Source of the DNA: Bryum argenteum
Taxonomy: Eukaryota > Streptophyta > Bryopsida > Bryales > Bryaceae
Assembly (NCBI GenBank): GCA_037043015.1
Contig: CM073322.1
Coordinates: forward strand, 7,885,601-7,949,600
Length of the DNA stretch: 64,000 bases
Direction: 5' to 3'
In this document: one piece after another, positions 32,980 to 41,151 of the stretch
Numbering within the stretch: position 1 is the first letter of the stretch
Layout of the letters: the number at the start of each line of letters is the position of its first letter
Position numbers and translations under genes: made by a program
The notes under the pieces: model-generated
The model's input: the letters and a program-made list of their open reading frames with translations, nothing else
Told to the model about the DNA's origin: nothing
The model's database searches: none

Positions 32980-33843
32980 ATGTGGTCGAGTCGACTCAAA
33001 CCACCCCGCCACATGATATTTCCACCATGGCGGATAGAGCAATACAAAGAACGAGGAGGTGGAGACATGGAAGGCGAAGCGGACAAGCTAAGGGAGGAGA
33101 ATAACCACCTAAGTGTCGAGGTGACTATTCTAATGAGTCGATTGGACCAGCTCGTCACGGCAATGTGGGAGCAAGAAGCTAGAGCACCACCGAGCTTCTC
33201 TCTGTTCCGAGCTTACGAGCTCCAACGTTCAATCCTCTTGTCTATGTACAATCTGCAGATCCGAAGTCAAATAGACGGAGAGGCTTTCCTCCGAATCTGG
33301 AATAGGGCAAGTCGATTTTCGAACCAACAGAATTTGTTGTGTGAGATGCTGGCAAGACAAGACTTGGAGCTGACGGAGCCGAGGCAATTCCTTATACCAA
33401 TTGGGCACTTGGGAGCAAGAGTGCTGGCATATTACTTAGCACTCGAGGAGCAGCAACAAGTTAAGCGTCGACTCGACAAGACACCTGAGGAGGTCCGATT
33501 GGTGCGAGTTGGAGATAGCACAGATGAGCTGCAAAGGCTCACACAGATCCATGGCATGGGAGGTTTTGAGAGATGGCACGCCATACTCTGTATGATGAAG
33601 GGTCAACTCAACGATCGAGTAGAGATCCAGAGGAAAATAGCTGTGGTACTGGAACGAGAAGCGGTAGCACTGCGTGGAGAATTTTCGGCTGGGACATATG
33701 TGTATGCTATGGCCACCATTTATAGTGAGATTCAGGCGTCGCTAAAGGGACTCGGAGAGGGTCGATTGGACATAGCACCCCTGCCAAGCCAAGTCAAATT
33801 GACAACACCGCCAAAGAATATTCAAAGCCACCGAAGTGGGTGA
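32980..33843 (+). CDS. second 3' ORF of D, 287 aa, unrecognised
   Basis: A helical, Leu/Glu/Arg-rich product with a coiled-coil start (DKLREENNHLSVEVTILMSR) and a central segment (FSLFRAYELQRSILLSMYNL; YYLALEEQQQVKRRLDK). No family recognised. ATG choice is uncertain (32980 or 33067, the latter MEGEADKL). The next ORF overlaps its stop by 4 bases. Five palindrome copies are embedded. Confidence 0.45.
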   Translation: MWSSRLKPPRHMIFPPWRIEQYKERGGGDMEGEADKLREENNHLSVEVTILMSRLDQLVTAMWEQEARAPPSFSLFRAYELQRSILLSMYNLQIRSQIDGEAFLRIWNRASRFSNQQNLLCEMLARQDLELTEPRQFLIPIGHLGARVLAYYLALEEQQQVKRRLDKTPEEVRLVRVGDSTDELQRLTQIHGMGGFERWHAILCMMKGQLNDRVEIQRKIAVVLEREAVALRGEFSAGTYVYAMATIYSEIQASLKGLGEGRLDIAPLPSQVKLTTPPKNIQSHRSG

Positions 33844-34337
33844 GTCTACGATCCATGGTGACAGGCTCTGAGTTGAAGAAGCGATACCTTGGAAATTACG
33901 AGAGTCTATTTGACAATCCATCGGAGCAACCAGTGCCATCCTGGAAGGCCATTGAATGGTTGTTGGAGGATTATGGGCTCTCGAGAGTAGAAAAGCGCGC
34001 CTGGGACTTGGTATACAAAGAAATGGGGCGATTTGGAGCCCTGGTCGATTGGACTATAGATCCTCCACCAGCAGTTTCTACCAACGCACACTGCGTGATG
34101 AACGCGAGGAGGAACAAATGGCCAAGGGAGGCCACCATCGACTCCATCGAATACAACTGGCCAGTGATACCAGGTCAATTTGACAAGCCAGAGGCGTGTG
34201 CGGATGCGTACAAGAGGTTTTTCGAGCAGCACAAGAGCCACACCGACCCTGTGTGCTTTCGAGCAGCTGTGTTTTGTAATTTTCTAAGTATCTTTGTCAA
34301 GGGATTATGGTGTGCAGATCGATGTGAACAGGTTTGA
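33840..34337 (+). CDS. third 3' ORF of D, 165 aa, unrecognised, likely a continuation
   Basis: The open frame overlaps the end of the previous ORF and lacks a strong ATG start (first ATG at 33855). It is mixed and soluble (WKAIEWLLEDYGLSRVEKRA). A shift or short intron near 34280-34320 would join it to 34294-34638. Taken together, 32980-34638 looks like one ~550-codon gene broken twice. Confidence 0.4.
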   Translation: MSLRSMVTGSELKKRYLGNYESLFDNPSEQPVPSWKAIEWLLEDYGLSRVEKRAWDLVYKEMGRFGALVDWTIDPPPAVSTNAHCVMNARRNKWPREATIDSIEYNWPVIPGQFDKPEACADAYKRFFEQHKSHTDPVCFRAAVFCNFLSIFVKGLWCADRCEQV

Positions 34338-34638
34338 AGAGCTTAAGCCGGAGTTTCAGCTCTCCCTGAAGTTGCAGTATCGATGCACCAGGTGGAACCG
34401 AATGATAGAAGTGATGGCAAGTACGCATTTCCTTCACGGTGCTCATGGCTGCTTCATCAATGAGTTCAATGGAACGAGGAAAATTGCAATTGACAAATGG
34501 CTATCGGCGCAACGCAAGAACGACACGAAGTTGTTGCTGGACGATGATGTGCGCAAGGCAGTCGACCGTCTGGAGGCAGAGGAGTACAGGAGGGAGCTGC
34601 TTAACAAGGATAGGTACCGAAATTGGCTTGCACGATGA
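34294..34638 (+). CDS. fourth 3' ORF of D, 114 aa, unrecognised
   Basis: Overlaps the previous frame by 44 bases. Basic, helical C-terminus (DDVRKAVDRLEAEEYRRELL). Ends at TGA 34636-34638. Best read as the C-terminal part of the broken gene described above. Confidence 0.4.
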   Translation: MSRDYGVQIDVNRFEELKPEFQLSLKLQYRCTRWNRMIEVMASTHFLHGAHGCFINEFNGTRKIAIDKWLSAQRKNDTKLLLDDDVRKAVDRLEAEEYRRELLNKDRYRNWLAR

Positions 34639-35873
34639 AGTATGGGTCAATTTGACGTCAGTAATGTTCCGGTTGTACATAGGCTGTCGTAGGCATTTAG
34701 TGTGAGGTCGAGTAGACAGTTATTGAACATTCTCCCTCAGCACATTGCCTTGTTATATTCACTTTCACTTTTCAGTATACTCTCTTTCTCAGCATATAAG
34801 TCGTGTCGAGTAGACACCGTGTCAAACAATCAAATGCATAAGTACCTTTTACCAAAAACACTTGTTTCTCTTTTCAGTTTTAATGCAATTCCATCCATGG
34901 GAAAAGCTTTCTGAAATCTTTGTATTACACATTTTTTCTTGTGTTGGAGTGTAGGTTGAGGTCAAATAGACAGGATCAGCACATTCTCTCTCAATGCATT
35001 GCCTTGTTCATATTCGTCTTGTGTTTACTTTGCAATGAATAATGGACTTTGAGTTGAGTTAGAGAATGGAAAATGAAATTTCATCAAGGTCAATTAGACT
35101 AAGTAACATAGGTTCAGAAAGAGTCTGTTTTAGGAATCTGAAGAGTAAAGAACTCGGAGTCAATTTGACAGAGAGTATAAACAACAGAAAGTCAATTAGA
35201 CAGGGAATGTCAAGTATGAATGAATACCACAAGGAGTAATAAACTCGAGCCAATAAGATGGAGAGTTTAAGTTTCTATCAAGTCCATTAGACTGTGTTAA
35301 GTGGTTTAGGAGATAGAAAGTAAGGCGAGAATGTGTCGAGTAGACAGGAAGCTTGAGTAAGAAGCAAGTATGAAAATAGACGGGTCAAGTAGACTGTAAA
35401 CCAGAGAGTGTGAGTACAATTGAGTCGAATTGACTAAGAGAAACAGGAGGAAAGATTGCTCAGTTCCGGAGGCATAATAAAGAGTTGTAAATCAGTCAAG
35501 TAGACAGAGAAAAATGGTTCCAACAACTTGTACAAAATAATTCAAGGATTCAGTTACGTCTTAAATGTTCAAATACTTAGTTGAATTCTGAAGAGAGAAA
35601 GGGAGAATTCTCAAGAAAAGTCAAGTAAACTTGGAAACTCCAATTGAAAAAGTTTCACTCAGCAGATCTAAAACCTTCAAAGAAAGAGTTTTTAATAGGT
35701 CAATTAGACTGACCAAAGGCTTGATAAGGAAGTCATGTAACATTTTAAAGTCAGATAGACTCAACCAATTCTTAAGCAAGAGGGAAAAGTTTAAGGCTAC
35801 GTCTAATAGAATTTCTTAATGTTCCTAAGTTGAGTTTCTTATGTCCAATCAAAAAGTCAAAAGTAATAAAGAA

Positions 35874-36597
35874 AACATGATAAGTAAGAAACATGATAAA
35901 AGAACATCACTAAGGTAATAAGGAAAACATGATAAATAAGAAGAAATTAATCATAAAGAAACATGATAAATTGAACATAATTAAAATTAAGTTAAAAAAA
36001 AAAAAAAAAAAATCAACAAAAGAAGAAGACAAGATGCAAAGTGATAGGAGCAAATTGCCGAGTGAATGAAACAAATTAAAGAAAGAATCCGTTGAGTATT
36101 CAAAGTTTTATTCTCAAAAAACAAAACTATTAGCATGCCGAGAGGGAAAAATAAGAGAGAACATGATAATGGAGTGAGTAGAAATTTGTCAACAATAATG
36201 TTTTGAGAGAAGAACAATTAGCATCCTTGTCCCACAATCTAAAATATGAGTATATGTCATATAGGCTTTGAAAGAAAATGAGTAAGAATGTAAGACCATG
36301 AGTGAAAATAAAGGCAAAAAGAGAAAATGAGCGTTTTAAGAGAAAATGAGCGTTTTAAGAGAAAATGAGAGTTCTGAGAGAAAATGAGCGTTCTAAGAGA
36401 AAATGAGCGTTCTAAGAGAAAATGCGCGTTTTAAGAAGAAAAGAGCACTTTGAGAGAAAATGAGAGACTCGAAAGAAAAAAAGAGAGACTTGAGGAGATG
36501 AGAGAGTCTTAAGAGGATAAATATAGAAAAGTTTATAATGAGCAAAGTAAGTCATAAATAGGAGTCTCAAGTGAGGAATATGGTCAAAACATGATAA
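35874..36597 (+). repeat. six dispersed copies of AACATGATAA
   Basis: Exact copies start at 35874, 35890, 35926, 35960, 36160 and 36588. Composition is A-rich, which raises the chance rate, but six exact 10-mers in 725 bp is still far above expectation. Distinct from the GTCNANTNGAC field, which ends at 35709. Confidence 0.6.
36321..36472 (+). repeat. 19-bp minisatellite, eight units
   Basis: Unit GAGAAAATGAGCGTTTTAA, variants GTTCTAA, GTTCTGA and ACTTTGA. Phase is strict at 19 bp; the last two units are diverged. Each unit has an in-frame ATG only by chance (19 is not a multiple of 3). Confidence 0.85.
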
Positions 36598-37131
36598 TGA
36601 AAGAAATGAAAGAAAAGTTCTGAGTAAAGTGAGCAAAATCATGAAAAAATTCCCGAGAGAATAATGAGTTGTTGAGGGAACATCATTGAGAAAAAAGTCA
36701 AGTGGATAAGAAAGTTTCAAGTAGTAAGTATCAATAATGAGGGATGATTAACAAACATTGAGTCTAATAAGTTATAAAGTTGACAAAAATACCTCTTAAG
36801 AGGAAATGAACCAGAAATTTCAAGGACAATACCTAGACGTTACATGGAGATTTCGAGGTACGAGAAAGATCAAGAAACCAGAATCCGAAAAGGGGATCTG
36901 GGAAGACGTTTAAAAGATTATAATCAAAAAGAATCAAGAAGCCAGAAATCAAAAAGAAGTGTACGCGAAAATCAAAACTAAAGTTGACAACTTGTTACAT
37001 CAATTAAGAAATCAAGCGAATGACATACGGATGTACAAGGACAATTCTAGCGGACAAATAGCCTTCCTTAAGAGATGAAAAGTGCAAGAAGTACCAGGAG
37101 GCAAGCAGGGCTTGTCAGGTGCCAAGCCTTT

Positions 37132-37145
37132 AAAGAAGGGGGCTA
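37132..37145 (+). other. polypurine tract of D
   Basis: AAAGAAGGGGGCTA immediately precedes the 3' LTR. Canonical plus-strand primer location. Confidence 0.85.
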
Positions 37146-38736
37146 TGTGATGAGAAAAGAGCTTTAATTAGGCTCAAATGTCCAATAGAATGTAAAAAGG
37201 GTTATAATTAGATAAGACAAATAGACAAGATAGGAAATAATAGGACAAAATGGTTTTAGAAATAGAAAGGTGGATCTCAAAAGGTCTACATATGTACCTT
37301 TTCGTCTTAAGAGAGATAAAAGGTGTGGGAAGACAAGACATTCTTGTCTACACCCTTCTCTCCGTGTATTCCACTTAGAACAATTTTAATTCATTAATAC
37401 ACTTTACATTTCAAGCTTTAAGATTGTTCATAGTTGTTTAAAGTGTAAGTGTAAATCTCATTACTCCGGGAGTAATAAGAAGGCGAGTGCCGGAAGCGGA
37501 CTTCAACAAAGAGCCATTGAAGCAAGAGGCTTCAATTGTGCCGGGAAGCGAAATCCAACAAAGAAGAGCAATTGAAGCAAGAGGCTTCAATTGGCGAATT
37601 CAACACTTAATTGTGTAAAGCATTTCTAATTGTTATTGAATTATTAATATACTTGTCAACTTGATGGAATGCTTGTGTGAGTATGTAGAATTGTCTAATT
37701 GACATGCATAAATTGTCAATTGTATGAATAACTTGGTATTGAATGTGTAATGGCATTCATATGTGGAAGTTGATTCGAATAGACAATAGAACATAGTATG
37801 AAGAGAAACGGTTGATATAGAATAAGTCGATTAGACTGGAGAAACCACTTGGACATGAAAGGTCAAGTGTAAGGAGTCTATTGGTCGCTAATATTAAAGT
37901 GCACATTTAGTGAAAGGAGAATCAAAATCCTTCACTATATAATTGTTATTCTTAAGATTAGAGAAGAGTCTAATCTTAAGAAAAAGGGATGCTTGGAAGC
38001 ATTGCCGTTGTAATAGATCTTCTAAGGAGTAGAAGATAAGGTTGGCCAACACCATTAAGCATTATTGAAGTCTAGCTAGCTTCAGATAGTGAAATAAGCA
38101 TATGCAATAAAAGATATTCTTAAGAGGGTCCCTAATTTTCTCAAAGATTAATAGTGTAAGGATTGATCAACCTCATATTATTATCTTATATATATTTGAC
38201 CCCTACTAATAAGAAATACTATCTTAAGAATGCTTTGCAGATAGGACATGGAATGATGAAGATAGAAGCGATTTGAGGAACAAATAGGGAAGGACTAAAG
38301 CAGATCTTGATAAGTCCTCTAACCTTAAGACTTATTGAATTGGAAGAGTGAGATGATAGTCAAATGGACTTAAAGCTTTTAAATGCAGGTTGTCAATTTG
38401 ACTTAAGACCTTCAGATTACCGAATGTTAATTTGACTATAACCCTCTGTCCATTTGACCACCCGTGATACTAAATGCACCCGTGACCATTGTCAATTTGA
38501 CCAAACCAAAGCCCATAACATGATGTCCAATTGACCAATGGGTTCACTTAGATATTGAGTGGTTGTGGAAAGTGATCTAGAGTATCTTGGGTTGAGTTTA
38601 AGATCCCAACATTACTATTTATTAACATATGACATTAGTTGCATTAAAACGTTAGACGCATGAAACCTTCCATTAAAGATCCCCCACTAGGATTTTATTT
38701 GAGATATAATTGTCTTAGATAAAAAACCCTTCTACA
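37146..38736 (+). repeat. 3' LTR of element D (1591 bp)
   Basis: Same length and ends as 10780-12370 with about three differences, followed by ATTCT at 38737-38741. Repeats the hairpins (14-bp stem near 37949-37982) and all but one of the palindrome copies. Confidence 0.96.
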
Positions 38737-38754
38737 ATTCTTCTGGGGGCCATC

Positions 38755-39056
38755 ATCGGGCGATCCCCCGATAAGGTCCCATTGAATGCGAGTAGTAACA
38801 GTTCTGTGTACACAGTGGACGACGATCTAGTGAGAGCCCGCATCGGGCGATCACCCGATACGCGGAACAAGGTTGTTGCGATCGGACACATCGGGCGATC
38901 CACCGATACACCTCGGGGATAGTCGGTGACCGCCAAGATCAGTCGAGACTACCATCATCGTGACGAGTGCAACATTGATTTATCAGCCTCGGTCGACCGT
39001 GACATTCCAGCGTTGATACCATACCCCTACTGAGCTGCATCGGGCGAGCGCCCGAT
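38755..39056. repeat. tandem palindrome array, right half (four dyads plus one degenerate)
   Basis: Dyads start at 38755, 38842, 38890 and 39039. Removing D puts 38755 47 bp after the dyad at 10746, so the 48/94 rhythm carries across the insertion. A degenerate dyad (CCTCGGTCGACCGTGA) near 38983 fills the gap before 39039. The last copy, ATCGGGCGAGCGCCCGAT, is a palindrome with perfect 8-bp arms and lies 19 bp before the ATG at 39075. Confidence 0.82.
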
Positions 39057-39074
39057 ATACTTTTGCTCTACATA

Positions 39075-39383
39075 ATGGCGTCGGGTAGTTTTTCTAATTC
39101 TGGTTGGGTTAGTGGAAGCAGTTCACACGACAATTTGTACCGGAATGGGATGGATGTCACACTTCTTTATCCTGGGATCGGCGAGGTTGGGTCTGGTTTC
39201 ATTATTGATGCCCATCCTTCTGGCGACTGGAGGGGTATTGAGTTGCATGGCAACAGTAATGACTATGTCTTGCTACGGCCATCCGAGATCATTCCACAAT
39301 TTTCGGATTTGCCCATCGATCCACGCCAGGTTGGTGTTACTGTGCTCGGCCAGGCAGTTGATAAGTCTGTAAGGGGATATTAA
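39075..39383 (+). CDS. short plus-strand ORF, about 102 aa, unrecognised, possible first exon
   Basis: ATG in fair context (ATAATGGCG). Product: Ser/Gly-rich start, then LLYPGIGEVGSGFIIDAHPS and IIPQFSDLPIDP. Codon use and composition look protein-like. A GTAAGG at 39370-39375 close to the stop could be a splice donor, so this may be exon 1 of a larger gene. The layout loosely recalls beta-rich regions of plant transposon proteins (DUF8039-like), but I cannot claim that. It sits directly downstream of the palindrome array and is convergent with the DUF7869 gene. Confidence 0.4.
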   Translation: MASGSFSNSGWVSGSSSHDNLYRNGMDVTLLYPGIGEVGSGFIIDAHPSGDWRGIELHGNSNDYVLLRPSEIIPQFSDLPIDPRQVGVTVLGQAVDKSVRGY

Positions 39384-39930
39384 GTATTTTGAGACAATTT
39401 GCAATCTCAATTTAAATCGGTGGTTAAAAATAGTAAATCTGGTGTCAAGTAAAATGAGACTCAATTGAAAATGAGACTCGAATGAACCCAACAAAAGAAT
39501 GTAATTTGAACCCTCGATACCAAAAATTCTATTAATATATTTGTTGATCATTAATATTCATTATTTTGAGACGGAAAGTATATTGAGACTACTTCACATC
39601 TCATTACTCGAGTCATAGATTGCAAGCTTCGAGGACCAAAAAGTATTATGCATGATGAATATTATTACTTTAAAGAAAAATATATATAAGAAGTAATCCG
39701 ATCAAAGGACATATTAATTTCTATAGGGAAATAAAATTATCACAACACCAATGGAAGGAAATAATCCCATGGAAATACATTGAAATAGATATATCATCTT
39801 ACTATAAATAGATAAATCATCTCTAGAAGTAGTGTCATACTACTCTAATTTGCATTGGCTACATTGCGATGAGAAAGAATGCACCATTGTAACTAATATA
39901 AGCTAATATAACTATATATTAATATGAGAA
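39384..39930. other. AT-rich spacer with TTTTGAGAC repeats
   Basis: Between the convergent ORFs. Short direct repeats of ATTTTGAGAC occur at about 39387 and 39563, with AAAATGAGACTC twice near 39450-39475. The TTTTGAGACGGAAAGTA stretch resembles the terminus of Stowaway/mariner MITEs. No matching inverted partner or TA duplication was found, so at most a degraded remnant. Confidence 0.35.
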
Positions 39931-41151
39931 CTACTCATCAAACTCGATAATTGAGTCTTTAATAATTGAAATTTGTAGCTCCGGTATGCACATCTTGGGA
40001 TTAACGGTTTCAAGACGAAATCTTGGCTTCCAAGCTCCCATGATTGATGATGTAGCCACCCAAGTTGGATCATAATCCATATCTTTACACCAAGAGTTAC
40101 CTCTTCTTGTATCCCACCCTTCGTAAGTGTCAGGATTGACATGTTTCGAAGATACCGGCTTCCAATACTCAATGTGGATTTCTTGAGGATGCTCTACACT
40201 AGCATTTGGATTGCTCAAAGCACGAGCTATCCAAAATTTCTTGAGATCTCCATCAGCCGGACGTAGCACAAGTAGGTATCCCTCATAAACATCCCGTCCA
40301 ACTCGGAATGATGCTTGTGGACGATCTCGTATTTGTCCTACGAACGGAGGATCAACAGCAAATTCCTCGCGTAATTCTCCGTTATCTTCAAATCGATCCT
40401 CTTCACTTGGAGAGTACCTAGAAGTGGGCCAAAATCCATCCCTAAATGTTGATGGAGTAGGGACGGGTAAATCTAAAGCCTCACGAAATGCTTTCCAATA
40501 GTAAATGAATTGCTCATGATGTCTACGATAGTCCCCTGTTGGATCCGCATCCGCCAAAGACTCCCACAAGCTCACAAAACCACTAATTCCCTTTCGAATA
40601 TCTTCAATATTCTTCATTTCGTTTGGAACTAGTAACGTAGGATCTCCAAGAGGAACCTGAGGTTGACCATTTGGCAAAACTTTCCACAACCTAACCCCTG
40701 CACTATCTTGAGGAAGCCACTCGCTATCCGTACATAGAATTTTGTACTGCATCAAAGGCCAGCCGGAAGCATCTCTAAAAAACCTAAATTGTTGGGCACT
40801 AGTATGCCCAGATAACGCCTCGTCGCCATCACAGAGGTAACCTTTGATGAACGTCTTGAAATCCGGAACTTCCTCAATTAAGTGAGGAATTACCGGCTTA
40901 TCCTCTGTGTCCATGAAAGATCTCATGAGAAGGGGAACAGTAGGGTAGCTGTTGGTCTTGAGTTTACTACTCCATCGCCCGAAAAGAGCATCAATATCCT
41001 CATGAGTGTGACCCACAATAAGGAAGTTCAAGTAAATCTCTCTAAAAACGCCCTTGTAAACGAGCAATGAAAAGAATGCAAAAACAAACCGATTCTTATT
41101 ATCCCCGCAAGCATTATCAAGCTGCATGTGTAGCACCGGAGGAAGAGGCTT
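39931..41151 (-). pseudogene. DUF7869-type protein, C-terminal part, cut off by element A
   Basis: The minus-strand frame is open from the junction at 41151 (reading K-P-L-P-P before LHMQLDNACGDNKNRFVF) to a stop at 39931, about 405 codons. LHMQLDN...NKNRF followed by VGHTHEDIDALFGRWS is the hallmark of the DUF7869 family, seen in plants, algae, oomycetes and others and often linked to mobile DNA. The conserved D-N...H-E-D-I-D residues suggest an RNase H-like fold (inference). The remaining ~300 residues carry no motif I know. The N-terminal half lies beyond element A, outside the window, so the gene is broken here. Confidence 0.7.

Larger units (their letters stand above)
29629..35709. repeat. 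dispersed 11-bp palindrome field GTCNANTNGAC (47 copies)
   Basis: Exact copies include starts at 29629, 30176, 30269, 30297, 30501, 30555, 30577, 30697, 30798, 30852, 30956, 31008, 31055, 31237, 31333, 31451, 31488, 31519, 31559, 32260, 32324, 32384, 32736, 32798, 32856, 32985, 33137, 33266, 33467, 33761, 33793, 33903, 34044, 34174, 34646, 34707, 34805, 34961, 35089, 35159, 35191, 35282, 35335, 35384, 35424, 35495 and 35699. Eight fixed bases predict about one chance hit per 65 kb. Copies lie both in noncoding DNA and across the accessory ORFs in all frames. Pol (25471-29512) has none that I found. Many one-mismatch relatives are interspersed. Confidence 0.9.
34639..37131 (+). other. 3' noncoding region of D
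   Basis: About 2.5 kb without ORFs. 34646-35709 continues the 11-bp palindrome field. 35820-36600 is A/G-rich with six copies of AACATGATAA and an A-run of about 20 bases near 35995. 36321-36472 is a 19-bp minisatellite. 36700-37130 holds nothing I recognise. Long repeat-rich tails are common in giant plant gypsy elements. Confidence 0.6.
10780..38736 (+). mobile_element. element D: giant Ty3/gypsy LTR retrotransposon (about 18 kb without the nested C2)
   Basis: Bounded by 5-bp duplications ATTCT (10775-10779 and 38737-38741) and two 1591-bp LTRs starting TGTGATGAG and ending CTTCTACA. Order: LTR, primer site, ORF1, ORF2, gag, pol (PR-RT-RH-INT), accessory ORFs, repeat-rich 3' region, purine tract, LTR. 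The AT-rich coding style is unlike elements A, B and C. RT and the tRNA-Asp-type primer site suggest an Athila-like lineage. The large size and pre-gag ORFs recall Ogre. Defects seen: an amber in gag, one frameshift in RNase H, several in the 3' ORFs, and the C2 insertion in gag. Confidence 0.95.

Noticed and set aside
37146..38736. D as a tandem duplication or assembly collapse, given near-identical LTRs
   Set aside because: Distinct 5-bp duplications, primer site, purine tract and full internal genes fit normal retrotransposition.
10422..38936. Repeated peptide SGDRPM on the minus strand of the palindrome array
   Set aside because: The peptide is just the translation of the dyad. The repeat unit (142 bp) and the 94-bp spacing break the frame, so a coding repeat is unlikely.
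39384..39600. Stowaway/mariner MITE
   Set aside because: TTTTGAGACGGAAAGTA resembles a Stowaway end, but the partner copies are in direct, not inverted, orientation and no TA duplication was found.
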